This document shows, piece after piece, positions 15,241 to 23,272 of a stretch of DNA of 64,000 nt (position 1 is its first letter; every line of letters begins with the position of its first letter). Made by a program: the position numbers and the translations under genes. This DNA is from Algoriphagus sp. AGSA1 (lineage in GTDB: Bacteria; Bacteroidota; Bacteroidia; Cytophagales; Cyclobacteriaceae), in NCBI RefSeq assembly GCF_021390545.1, contig NZ_JAJUWR010000005.1, forward strand, positions 62,001 to 126,000, written 5' to 3'. The notes beneath the pieces are model-generated. The model was given only the letters and a program-made list of their open reading frames with translations, ran no database searches and was not told where the DNA came from.

Positions 15241-16874
15241 CAACTCATTGTCACGGTCTGGGGTTTTGGTTTGACGGCAGCTTTATGCTGTACAACCTCT
15301 CCCTTTTTTATTTTGATTTTCAATGCGATTAAAATCGTAGTCACCGAAGTCACCAGCCAAAAAAGATCAATCAGAAAGATATCCGAATAGCCATGTCCCA
15401 AAGATACCCAAAGCCAATTCCCTGTTACCAATCCATTGGCGATAGGTATCAACAGACCGATTGCCCCCCCTGTAAGCAAGCTGTATTTATTTGTAAGGGA
15501 ATTGTTTTTCAGGAAGGTAAAAAGCATCGTAAATACAAGCCAAGACCAAAAATAGGTTTGGAATATGAAGCCCATACGATCCGCATCAGGAGCTTGTAAG
15601 CCCACCTTTACCATCAGAAAAGTAAGTGCGGTCACCGGATACATGCTCAAGCAACCCGCCAGATAAAACCAGACCAGCCATGCATTGAATTTTCTTTTAG
15701 CAGGTGACACATGCTTTTTATCGCGTGCCACCTGCCATATCATCACCCCGGAAATGATCACAAAGCAGGTCAAAATCCCCAATCCAAAATAAACCAGCTT
15801 TACCGCTATGCCCCCATAATCCCCAAAATGCAATCGGAGGATGACGGCTCTAGCCCCATCCAGATAGGATACTCCCTCCATAGGGCTTTTTTCCTGGACG
15901 ATCTCTCCTGTCATGACATTGTATATCACCTTACCCACGCTTGCAAACTTGCTTTTGAAAGAGGATTTCCCTTCAAAAAGCACATGCATATTTTCATCCC
16001 CAAAATTGAAAACCGTGGCTCGGTTTATTTCAAACTCAGGCCATTTTTTCTTGGCTTTATCCCGAAAGTCATTGATAGAAAAATCAGAACTGAGCGGAGT
16101 ACCAGCTGCCTCAAATTTGGGTGGATTGAATCCAAAATCATCATAAGCTTTCTCCTGATCCCCATTATATACATATGAAATAATCGCAGGGGACATGATA
16201 GTCAATCCTATAATAATGTAAACACCCGTGAGCGCAAACATAAACTGATAGGGCAAACCCAATATCCCCAGTGCCGTGTGGGCATCCGTCCACAGGTTTT
16301 TGATGCTGTTGTTTGGACGGAAAATGTAGAAGTTGCTGATGATCTTTTTCCAATGCACAATTACCCCGGTGATCACCGCAAACAGAAAAAAGAAGGCTAC
16401 CAAACCTGCCAGCAAATAGCCGGATCGCCCAAAGAAATTCAACTGGGCAAAAAAGTGGAGTCTATACAAAAACTCCCCCAGTGAATAAGAACTTTGATAG
16501 TCATAAGTCTTAAAACTCTGGGTATTCAGGTAAACGAAATCCCCCCTTCGGCCACGCTTTCCTTCTTCCTTAGCCTCGGGAGCTACCGGCGGAGTCACCG
16601 TGGCAGAAAGGCGCTGCTCGTCATAATGCTGATTAAACGAAACAGTACTTCCTAAAAGTGGCTTATCCTTTCCCAATGTATCCATGACCCGGTCGAAATC
16701 CATCTCACCAAGCTTCCAACCTTGAGCCAATGGCTCATTACGCTCCCAACTGACAATTTCATCCCGGAAAAACGAAAAAGACCCCGCAAAGAAAATGACA
16801 TATAAGGCCACGCTGATAATAATCCCCGAAATCGTATGGGTGTGGAAAAGAATATTATAAATCCTGTTGCTCAT
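15240..16874 (-). CDS. PepSY-associated transmembrane protein of an iron-uptake operon
   Basis: The protein has 544 residues. The N-terminal helix IISVALYVIFFAGSFSFF is preceded by LFHTHTISG. A periplasmic PepSY-type region follows (to ~residue 145), then helices at LAGLVAFFFLFAVITGVIVHW and FMFALTGVYIIIGLTIM. A second PepSY-like domain (residues ~240-345) is followed by more helices to the C-terminus. Conserved His residues near helix ends (LHFFAQL, HWKK, DAHTALG, LHFGDYGG) fit the heme-binding or ferric-siderophore-reductase role proposed for this family. It is the last gene of the operon after DUF3325 and DUF3649, the set found with TonB siderophore receptors in proteobacteria. Confidence 0.9.
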   Translation of the reverse strand: MSNRIYNILFHTHTISGIIISVALYVIFFAGSFSFFRDEIVSWERNEPLAQGWKLGEMDFDRVMDTLGKDKPLLGSTVSFNQHYDEQRLSATVTPPVAPEAKEEGKRGRRGDFVYLNTQSFKTYDYQSSYSLGEFLYRLHFFAQLNFFGRSGYLLAGLVAFFFLFAVITGVIVHWKKIISNFYIFRPNNSIKNLWTDAHTALGILGLPYQFMFALTGVYIIIGLTIMSPAIISYVYNGDQEKAYDDFGFNPPKFEAAGTPLSSDFSINDFRDKAKKKWPEFEINRATVFNFGDENMHVLFEGKSSFKSKFASVGKVIYNVMTGEIVQEKSPMEGVSYLDGARAVILRLHFGDYGGIAVKLVYFGLGILTCFVIISGVMIWQVARDKKHVSPAKRKFNAWLVWFYLAGCLSMYPVTALTFLMVKVGLQAPDADRMGFIFQTYFWSWLVFTMLFTFLKNNSLTNKYSLLTGGAIGLLIPIANGLVTGNWLWVSLGHGYSDIFLIDLFWLVTSVTTILIALKIKIKKGEVVQHKAAVKPKPQTVTMS

Positions 16875-16883
16875 AGTCTTGTA

Positions 16884-17180
16884 TTATAGCGAAGGTGAAG
16901 GTTGATTGAGGTACACAATGGTGGCAAAGAACAGGAACAGCAAGAGATAAATCCCCCAGATTTTCCATCCGCTTTTGGCGATGAACGCAATGATCATCAG
17001 ACTTACCCACAGTAAAAACCCTCCAAAAACCAACGTAAAAAGCACCGGTACCTTATCGAAGTAAAATGAAAGAGACAGAAAGAAAGACACAGTGACTAGA
17101 TATCCTCCGACAAATCCGGCGGTAATTCTGGAAAATCTATGAATGAACGTAGGCGTCAGGTATTTTTTATTCGCAGGCAT
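16884..17180 (-). CDS. DUF3649-like small membrane protein
   Basis: The protein has 98 residues with three membrane helices: TAGFVGGYLVTVSFFLSLSF, FTLVFGGFLLWVSLMIIAF and IWGIYLLLFLFFATIVYL. The RITAGFVGGY start and the SGWKIWG step before the last helix match the DUF3649 pattern. This family is encoded next to DUF3325 and PepSY proteins in siderophore-uptake operons of other bacteria. It begins 2 bp after the DUF3325 stop and ends 9 bp before the PepSY start, so the three are co-transcribed. An inner-membrane accessory of ferric-siderophore handling is inferred. Confidence 0.72.
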   Translation of the reverse strand: MPANKKYLTPTFIHRFSRITAGFVGGYLVTVSFFLSLSFYFDKVPVLFTLVFGGFLLWVSLMIIAFIAKSGWKIWGIYLLLFLFFATIVYLNQPSPSL

Positions 17181-17182
17181 AG

Positions 17183-17509
17183 TCAGAGAATCTCAAGGAT
17201 GAAAAGCGTAATCATTCCGGCCAAAACCCAGGTTACTTTCACTTTGCCAAGAGGCGCTATCAGCACCACCAAACTTCCCGTAAACATAAGCATGCATACA
17301 AACGCGAAGACTCCAGATCCTAAGCCGAGATGAAGTACGGACAGGATCAAAGCGGTCGCTAAAAGAAAAGTTCCGCAGACCTTTGCGAGCATTTCATTCG
17401 CACCAAACCATCTGGCAATCTTTTCGGAACGGCGTAATTCGGCTTTTTTGGAAGTTTGATAGAAAAACTCAAAACCTGTTAAAGTAAGAAGTATGCTCAA
17501 TGTTATCAT
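17183..17509 (-). CDS. DUF3325-like small membrane protein
   Basis: The protein has 108 residues. Helices are at ITLSILLTLTGFEFFYQTS, TFLLATALILSVLHLGLGSG, FAFVCMLMFTGSLVVLIAPL and WVLAGMITLFILEIL. A basic cytoplasmic loop after the first helix (KKAELRRSEKIARWFG) is the feature that matches DUF3325. The family travels with DUF3649 and PepSY proteins in TonB-receptor operons. It is the first of a tight three-gene block, separated from the upstream DUF4198 gene by 230 bp that contain a hairpin. The block may therefore be partly uncoupled from the genes upstream. Confidence 0.72.
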   Translation of the reverse strand: MITLSILLTLTGFEFFYQTSKKAELRRSEKIARWFGANEMLAKVCGTFLLATALILSVLHLGLGSGVFAFVCMLMFTGSLVVLIAPLGKVKVTWVLAGMITLFILEIL

Positions 17510-17624
17510 GAAGTTGTATTATTTGGTGGGGTACTTGCCCACTGCTCGAAAGAAATCACAGGTATTATAGAATAGTATGGTATGCTTTATAAGGTGGTCA
17601 ACTGATTTTGATAAGTGTCAAAAA

Positions 17625-17665
17625 GAGGCACCAAAGAAACCCTGCAAGGTTGGTTTCTTTGATGC
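17625..17665 (-). terminator. Intercistronic hairpin after the DUF4198 gene
   Basis: CAAAGAAACC (17632-17641) and GGTTTCTTTG (17652-17661) form a perfect 10-bp stem with a 10-nt loop. On the minus strand it is followed after a few bases by CTTTTT. It may terminate or attenuate transcription between the DUF4198 gene and the DUF3325-DUF3649-PepSY block. Confidence 0.55.
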
Positions 17666-17739
17666 GAAAAAACGGGAGTTAAAAAAGAAAAGCTCATAGT
17701 TCAAAAAGCAGTTATAAAAGTTACCCACTCAATTATCAT

Positions 17740-18432
17740 TTAATCAATCTCTATTGCCTGGGTAGCACATCTCCAAATGGCTTTCAGTCCAGAAGGTTCA
17801 TTGTCAGAAAGCTTTTCTGTATGTGTGGCCTCCACGAAGTAGGTTCCTTTTATCTCCAAAGAGGCTTTGACTTTCCCTTTTTTTCCGGTCTTCAGCTCCT
17901 GGGTTTCTGCATCCGGTCCCAGGACAGCAAGTTCACCATGAGACAATGACTTCCCTTTGTACAAAACTTGCAATTCATCAGACTTGGCTTTTCTAACCAA
18001 AGCCAGATCTGATTCAGGAGGTGAAGGAGCTTTGCCTTTTCCCACCCATATCTGGGCGTAAGCATTGAACTGGTAGGAAGTTTTGCCAGTTTCGGGATCT
18101 GCCGTATGGGAAATCTGCATTCTGTATTCCCCTGATTCCTCTGGGATGAAGCTCCCCTCAAAATATTCCTCAGTAGCAGTAGGCTCAAGCTTGGTTTTCT
18201 TTCCAGAAGGGCTGACCAACCAGAGCTCAAACTCCTTTACATCGGAGTACCATTTTTCCACCGGCTCAATGGCGTTTTCATGATAATCGGCATAGTAGAT
18301 TTTATAAGGATGTACTTGGCCTATCTCACTTTTGGAAGAAGTGTGTATCCAAAGCGCATGCGCCTGTGCTCCGATGACAAGCATAAAAAGCATCATCGTT
18401 AAATAAGCTGATTTAAATTTTGTTGTATTCAT
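17740..18432 (-). CDS. DUF4198-domain periplasmic protein
   Basis: The protein has 230 residues. A signal peptide (SAYLTMMLFMLVIGAQAHA) ends at the AHA site. The mature part begins with ALWIHTSS, the usual HxxW/WIH-type start of DUF4198 proteins, and is all-beta (VHPYKIYYADYHENAIEPV, EFELWLVSPSGKKTKL, EYFEGSFIPEESGEYRMQISH). Members are periplasmic and are found beside TonB receptors and metal-uptake genes; a metal- or cargo-binding role has been suggested. It follows the DUF6686 gene in the same direction. The exact ligand cannot be inferred. Confidence 0.82.
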   Translation of the reverse strand: MNTTKFKSAYLTMMLFMLVIGAQAHALWIHTSSKSEIGQVHPYKIYYADYHENAIEPVEKWYSDVKEFELWLVSPSGKKTKLEPTATEEYFEGSFIPEESGEYRMQISHTADPETGKTSYQFNAYAQIWVGKGKAPSPPESDLALVRKAKSDELQVLYKGKSLSHGELAVLGPDAETQELKTGKKGKVKASLEIKGTYFVEATHTEKLSDNEPSGLKAIWRCATQAIEID

Positions 18433-18833
18433 GTTTTTAGTTGTTTAAACCACTGGATCCGTTGATGATCACACAGAGGTCATATTGTTTTATTGTTGAT
18501 TTTGGTTGACCCGCTTCTCAGGTTGTCCTGCTTCTCCAGAAGCTGGACTTTTTTTAAATATATGTTCCGCTTTTCTGCCAGTAAAACAATAAAAGCATCA
18601 TAGGATTCGGAAAACACCAGCGTCAAGGCCACTTCGGTCACCCGTCTTCGGTCTTCCGTCCAGTAAAGCAAAGAGAATAGGGTTACTGGCATCATTGCGG
18701 ATAATCACATTTAAATAAATCCCCTAGCACCCTTGCCAAGGGGGAATATCATCTGCTCAGTGTTAATACTCTTTGCCAGAAGTAAGCGGCTTGCTTCTAT
18801 CGACTGTCGGCAGTCAACTGTTGACAGACTCCT
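18433..18833. other. 400-bp gene-poor gap inside the uptake operon
   Basis: No convincing gene is present. A 71-codon open frame at 18480-18695 (-) has no signal, motif or recognisable family. Small hairpins are visible: CCCCT...AGGGG at 18721-18743, AGAAGTAAGC/GCTTGCTTCT at 18778-18798, and CTGTC...GACAG around 18805-18828 just after the DUF6686 stop. They could be RNA-processing or attenuation sites in the long transcript. Confidence 0.35.
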
Positions 18834-19163
18834 CTACATCTTCCGAATCATCTCTATCAGCTGCAAATGGGCATTTGCTTCAACCACATTTGCTTTCAAT
18901 CTATAAAACTCCTCCTCAAGCAACGTGAACTGTACATCTGGATGATAGGTCTCGATCACTACCCGGTCAAGTCCATCGAAGAAGGGGTACTTTTCATATT
19001 CAAATTCCATCCGCTCCATGTACCTGCAAAAGGCATTAAAATTAAGCTCATCAAAGCTGATCATAGCCTGCTTGTACATGAGACCCATCCGATCACAATC
19101 GGTACATTTTGTAAAAACAAAATCCTCGTTTTGATAGATAATTTCTGTTCTGCATGCTGACAT
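18834..19163 (-). CDS. DUF6686-family protein
   Basis: The protein has 109 residues, soluble, with no signal peptide. The N-terminal part carries a C-x2-C pair (FTKCTDCDRMGLMYKQAMISF) plus an earlier Cys (SACRTE), which could bind a metal. The C-terminal part (VVIETYHPDVQFTLLEEEFYRLKANVVEANAHL) is typical of the Bacteroidota DUF6686 family. It sits between the DUF4374 lipoprotein and the DUF4198 protein in the uptake operon. A cytoplasmic metal-sensing or metal-handling role would fit the Cys residues and the context, but this is inference. Confidence 0.72.
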   Translation of the reverse strand: MSACRTEIIYQNEDFVFTKCTDCDRMGLMYKQAMISFDELNFNAFCRYMERMEFEYEKYPFFDGLDRVVIETYHPDVQFTLLEEEFYRLKANVVEANAHLQLIEMIRKM

Positions 19164-19267
19164 AAGCGGATCGTTTTAGTTCAAAAGAATTGGTGCCTGG
19201 GATAAGAGCGTTTGTCGGTTTAGTTTCCAAAGGCAGCTGATTTCCCAGGACTTAGTTTTTTAGACAT

Positions 19268-20503
19268 CTATTCTGCTACTTCCAGCTTACTGATCGCTGT
19301 GATTCTACCTCCATCGACTTTCAGCCCCTGTTTTGCAGTAGCCGTGTTGGCATCAAATTCATACACCCAGCTTCCTGTATCAGTAGTAATCCCGACATAG
19401 GCAAGACCGCTTTTCTCAGAATAATTGTTTGTTGTCACCTGGACTATAGCTGATTCAGCTGGAGCTCCAGTTACCCAAGTGAAAGTCCTATTATAGACAT
19501 CGGCCACAGCAAAGCGATTACCGGTGGTGTATGCACCTTTCTCCTTATTCATGGTCAGGATGAATTTGCCATTTCCTGCATAAGTCTTCGCAGTAATGTA
19601 ATAGCCATCCGCAAGTTCCTCCACATTGAAATAATAAGACTGGTCAAATTCCAATTCTCCCTTTTTGATTCGGGTGAATGCGGAAGGAAGCGAAGAAACC
19701 ATTGCTCCGTTGGAAGTGGCTACTGAAGCGGAAAAAGCATAGGTATCCCCCATTTCATCCACTTCCAGCCCAGAAAGAAAATATCTCCCGATAAAGCTGG
19801 TCCGGTCATCTTTGATCACCTTATTCAGCTCCATACTTGGATAATCAAACACCGCAATCCATGCACTATCAGGATAGCTGGTCCCAAAGCTGTCATTACA
19901 GCAGGCCTTCATACTGAAGTAAGGGGCAAAAAGCTTATCATCCACCTGGGTGACCCAAGTAAAAAATGCCTGCTCCCCATTGTCAGCAATGTTCTCCTGA
20001 TCCCACTTACCATCCGCTACTATCTGTAGCTGGTCTGCATCCAATCTATACCAAGAGGATACCGGATCGGCGGAATTTCGTGAAATTTTCACCATGACTA
20101 TATCATCATCCATTGGACCAAAAGCCTGTACAGTTTCGGATTGAAAGTCTGATAGTTTCTGTAACGCTCCTGCAGAATTCAATTCGTAAGTCGTCACGGC
20201 ACCAGGATTTCCCTGTCCATACAGCATGCTGAAAAACCTATTTTTGTGGGTCACATAGTAGCGATAAGTCCCATCCTGCTCGATGCCATTTCCTACTGTG
20301 CTTACAGATCCTTCGGTCAGGCTTTCCGCTGTTAACAGGTAATCTGCCACTCCATCAGAGGCCAGTGGTGTAGAAGCGATGATATATCTACTTTCTCCAG
20401 CGGGTGTCACTGGCCCAGGTTTTGGATCATCAGAGTCACAGCTGGAAAATCCTATTGATATAGCTGCCGCAAATGCATAGAAATAGTTAAAGTTGGTTTT
20501 CAT
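19268..20503 (-). CDS. DUF4374-domain outer-membrane lipoprotein
   Basis: The protein has 411 residues. A lipoprotein signal peptide ends at the lipobox GFSSC, with Cys near residue 23. It is followed by DSDDPKPGP, an acidic stretch like the lipoprotein export signal that sends Bacteroidota lipoproteins to the cell surface. The mature part has repeated beta-sheet blades (ITAISK, GLAYVGITTDTGSWVYEFD, RYLFSGLEVDEMG-like), as expected of a DUF4374 beta-propeller. The family is encoded next to TonB receptors for siderophores or heme. It lies 28 bp downstream of the receptor stop. A surface ligand-binding partner of the receptor is the likely role. Confidence 0.88.
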   Translation of the reverse strand: MKTNFNYFYAFAAAISIGFSSCDSDDPKPGPVTPAGESRYIIASTPLASDGVADYLLTAESLTEGSVSTVGNGIEQDGTYRYYVTHKNRFFSMLYGQGNPGAVTTYELNSAGALQKLSDFQSETVQAFGPMDDDIVMVKISRNSADPVSSWYRLDADQLQIVADGKWDQENIADNGEQAFFTWVTQVDDKLFAPYFSMKACCNDSFGTSYPDSAWIAVFDYPSMELNKVIKDDRTSFIGRYFLSGLEVDEMGDTYAFSASVATSNGAMVSSLPSAFTRIKKGELEFDQSYYFNVEELADGYYITAKTYAGNGKFILTMNKEKGAYTTGNRFAVADVYNRTFTWVTGAPAESAIVQVTTNNYSEKSGLAYVGITTDTGSWVYEFDANTATAKQGLKVDGGRITAISKLEVAE

Positions 20504-20530
20504 AAATAGTATGTAAGGATTGTAAAAGAA

Positions 20531-22903
20531 TTAATAAATAAAGTATCTGATTTTGCCAGAGAAGTTTCGTCCAGGCTTCTGAAGGCTGAAGTTGTCATAG
20601 AGCTTACTGTCGAGAATATTTCTACATTCAGCGATGAGTTGAAGTCTTCCTTTTTCCCCCATGGTATAAGTCACATTCATATCATGGGAAAGCTGCTCTG
20701 GAACATCAAATTTATCGCTTCCCAAGCTTGGCCAGTAGAGATAAAAAGCATGGACGTATAAGAGGTTATAGCCTATGGATATATCCTTTCCCTTGCCAAA
20801 AACATCCTGCATCATCAGGCTGGCATCTGCATTCCCAAAGAGGTAAGGCATATTTGGCACACGGTCTCTATACACCACGCTCGGAATAGTCTGTCCTTCT
20901 TCAAACTCAGTATTGTTGCGAAGATTTTGATAGGTGATATTTGCGCCAGCCGAGAGAACACTCTTATAAGTCCAGCGTACCTCCCCCTCCACACCGATAT
21001 TGGTCACGCTGTAGAGATTATCCATGACTTGCATAGCCTGGTTATTATTCAGACGAGGGCGAATGAAATCTTTGGCATCACGGTAAAAACCATTGGAGGA
21101 AAAATCAATTCGGTGATCCGCATTGAGCTGTTTCCAGATACTCAATCCCACATTATAATTGTAGCTTGTTTCTGGCTTAAGATCCAGATTACCTTGAAGG
21201 TTTACCATATCTCCGAAGAGTTCCTCCGGCTCGGGCAGTCTATAGCTTTTTTCAAAAGAAGCTTTTGCCTGAATATTCCCAGTGACAAAGTAAGAGCCTG
21301 TCAGCCCAAATCCTGGGTAGGTGAAATTTTCCCGTTCATTCCGGTAGGCCACATCACCATAATTACCCGTTGGGTTGTATGACAGTGTGAAGTAATTGGT
21401 TTGATTATAGATTTTAGTAAATGCGGAGACACTGGCCTTATCTTCCCAGTTCAGCTGATAACTCAGACCAGTAATATTTTTCTGGCTTTTTCGAGGTTCT
21501 TCATAGCGGTTATTATCGGGATTTAGCGCATCGCTCCCTATCCGGTTGAAACTATTGAACACATTGCTCACTGCTAGGGTATGGATCTCCCTGAAGCGGT
21601 AAGATGCATTTGCGGTAACGACCGCATTATTATTGCTAAACTTGTAAAGCGTGTAGGATCTTTCACCTCCTGGCACCTCATATTCCTTGTACTGCCGAAA
21701 CCAGTTGTAGCGGCGATTGACTGTATCGATATTCTGCTCTGAGCCAAAATTGTAATTGGCATTCACGCTTACATCCATCCCCTGGACGAACAAGTTTTTT
21801 TTCTGGTATTTCAATGTGGGCATCAGGATAGTACCCTTTCGATGCCACTGCCCAAAAACAGTAACCAAGCGGGCGCCAGTTTGGATTTCCGAGTAATTTC
21901 TCCCAGCTGTCAGCCCCACCAAGAGCTTATCAGCATATGGTTTCCCCTGCACACCAAGTTGGGCGATCACTGTTTCGTTATGGTAGGTATCATGAAATCT
22001 GCGCACGCGCTGGTCAGGATAGTACTTGCCGGTTTCTATATCCGCCACATCCACATCTACCCAATAATTATTGTCAGAATAATTTTGAAAGGCATTCAGC
22101 TGGACTGTGAAGCCTGATTCAGCGACATAAGCTGTATTGATGACTGTACGATGCGTATTGAACGAACCGTAGGAATAGCTTACATCCACATAGTTTTTCT
22201 GTACATTTTTGGTGACGATATTTACTGCACCCCCAAGTGCATCGGCACCAAGACCAATCGGCACCACACCTTTATAGACTTCGATCCTCTCGGCCAGATT
22301 GATCGGGATATTGTTCAGCTGAAAGGAAGACCCAAAATCATCCATGGGAATCCCGTCGATGAAGAACTTGACCTGCTTACCGGAGAAGCCGTTGAGGGAA
22401 AAATTCATCCTCGACCCTACTCCTCCACTTTCGCGGACTCGTACACCGGAAACCCGATCCAGCGCATGACCTAAATCAAGATTGGTGTGATGAAGTTTAC
22501 GCGCATCCACGACTTCCACATTGAAAGCTCGTTCTCTGATTTCCTTCAATTCTGATTTACCCAAAACGGTAAATTCATCCAGATCATTGACATTCTCCTT
22601 AAGTGTGATTTCGATGGTTCGCGCACCTGATCCAAGACTGATATCCTCAGTATGATCAGCAAATCCCATGAAAGAGAAGCCAAACGTAAAGGTTTTGCCG
22701 GAAGGAAGGTCAACGGAAAATTTGCCATTGGCATCAGTGACTAATCCTTTGGAAATCGGAGAGATTATGATCAGCACCCCAGGGATGGGATTGCCGCTTT
22801 GGTCGATTACAAGGCCATTGAGGCTGGTATTTTGCTGAGCCCATGCCGGGAAGGCAAAATAACCACACAAAAATACAATGGACAATATTTTGTTATATTG
22901 CAT
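20531..22903 (-). CDS. TonB-dependent outer-membrane receptor with carboxypeptidase-like N-terminal domain
   Basis: The protein has 790 residues. A signal peptide ends at PAWAQ. Residues ~27-110 are a carboxypeptidase-regulatory-like beta-sandwich (LNGLVIDQSGNPIPGVLIII, GLVTDANGKFSVDLPSG). A plug domain (~120-235; LDEFTVLGKSELKEIRERAFNVEVVDARKL, IEVYKGVVPIGLGADALGGAVNIVTK) precedes a 22-strand barrel ending in aromatic GKIRYFIY. It imports a ligand with energy from TonB-ExbBD, which are not in this window. As first gene of the operon with DUF4374, DUF4198, DUF3325, DUF3649 and PepSY it probably takes up ferric siderophore or heme. Its leader has a strong hairpin and operator-like palindromes. 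Confidence 0.94.
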   Translation of the reverse strand: MQYNKILSIVFLCGYFAFPAWAQQNTSLNGLVIDQSGNPIPGVLIIISPISKGLVTDANGKFSVDLPSGKTFTFGFSFMGFADHTEDISLGSGARTIEITLKENVNDLDEFTVLGKSELKEIRERAFNVEVVDARKLHHTNLDLGHALDRVSGVRVRESGGVGSRMNFSLNGFSGKQVKFFIDGIPMDDFGSSFQLNNIPINLAERIEVYKGVVPIGLGADALGGAVNIVTKNVQKNYVDVSYSYGSFNTHRTVINTAYVAESGFTVQLNAFQNYSDNNYWVDVDVADIETGKYYPDQRVRRFHDTYHNETVIAQLGVQGKPYADKLLVGLTAGRNYSEIQTGARLVTVFGQWHRKGTILMPTLKYQKKNLFVQGMDVSVNANYNFGSEQNIDTVNRRYNWFRQYKEYEVPGGERSYTLYKFSNNNAVVTANASYRFREIHTLAVSNVFNSFNRIGSDALNPDNNRYEEPRKSQKNITGLSYQLNWEDKASVSAFTKIYNQTNYFTLSYNPTGNYGDVAYRNERENFTYPGFGLTGSYFVTGNIQAKASFEKSYRLPEPEELFGDMVNLQGNLDLKPETSYNYNVGLSIWKQLNADHRIDFSSNGFYRDAKDFIRPRLNNNQAMQVMDNLYSVTNIGVEGEVRWTYKSVLSAGANITYQNLRNNTEFEEGQTIPSVVYRDRVPNMPYLFGNADASLMMQDVFGKGKDISIGYNLLYVHAFYLYWPSLGSDKFDVPEQLSHDMNVTYTMGEKGRLQLIAECRNILDSKLYDNFSLQKPGRNFSGKIRYFIY

Positions 22904-22939
22904 CGCTTTTTAATTGGAGAATTAGAAAGTTTAGTGTCC

Positions 22940-22969
22940 GAAGCCATACGGTTGCCGCCGTATGGCTTC
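22940..22969 (-). promoter_or_regulatory. Strong 5'-leader hairpin of the TonB-receptor operon
   Basis: GAAGCCATACGG (22940-22951) and CCGTATGGCTTC (22958-22969) form a perfect 12-bp stem with a 6-nt loop. It ends 37 bp upstream of the receptor start and about 60 nt into the predicted transcript. On the minus strand no U-run follows it, so it is not a simple terminator in that direction; on the plus strand ATCTTTTT follows. A role in mRNA stability or translation control is possible. Confidence 0.5.
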
Positions 22970-23005
22970 ATCTTTTTATATACTGTAAATCTTTTCTATT
23001 TTTAT

Positions 23006-23059
23006 TTAGATTGATTTTAAATTAAAACAAATCTAAGGTATGAGCACCAGTCTGACAAA
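23006..23059 (-). promoter_or_regulatory. Promoter and candidate operator of the first TonB-receptor operon
   Basis: On the minus strand TTTG (23056-23059) and TAGATTTG (23028-23035) are 20 bp apart and match the Bacteroidota -33/-7 consensus (TTTG, TAnnTTTG). Two 15-bp half-symmetric elements, TTAGATTGATTTTAA (23006-23020) and TTAAAACAAATCTAA (23022-23036), are near mirror images and cover the -7 element and start point. They resemble the better palindromes at the second receptor promoter. Confidence 0.6.
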
Positions 23060-23272
23060 GAATTGAACAGTTTTTTTGAGGTTTTTTCACAAAAAAATAA
23101 AATGATCAGGGACGAGGATACCAATAGCCGTATTCTCCCCGATCTAAAAGTGGGAAGACTGAAGACTGGACCTAAATGCAGCGTTTCACCTATTAAACTC
23201 CATTCTAATAAATGCAGAAAGGCTGCAAAACCTTACAACCTTCCCACATTCAACTTTTAAACTTAAAGAATC

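Noticed and set aside
18480-18695. 71-codon open frame inside the uptake operon gap
   Set aside because: No signal peptide, motif or family; composition looks random and no tight coupling to neighbours supports it. It was described under the gap instead.
22904-23020. Cobalamin or other known riboswitch in the receptor leader
   Set aside because: Only one hairpin is visible and no B12-box or other known aptamer core was recognised.
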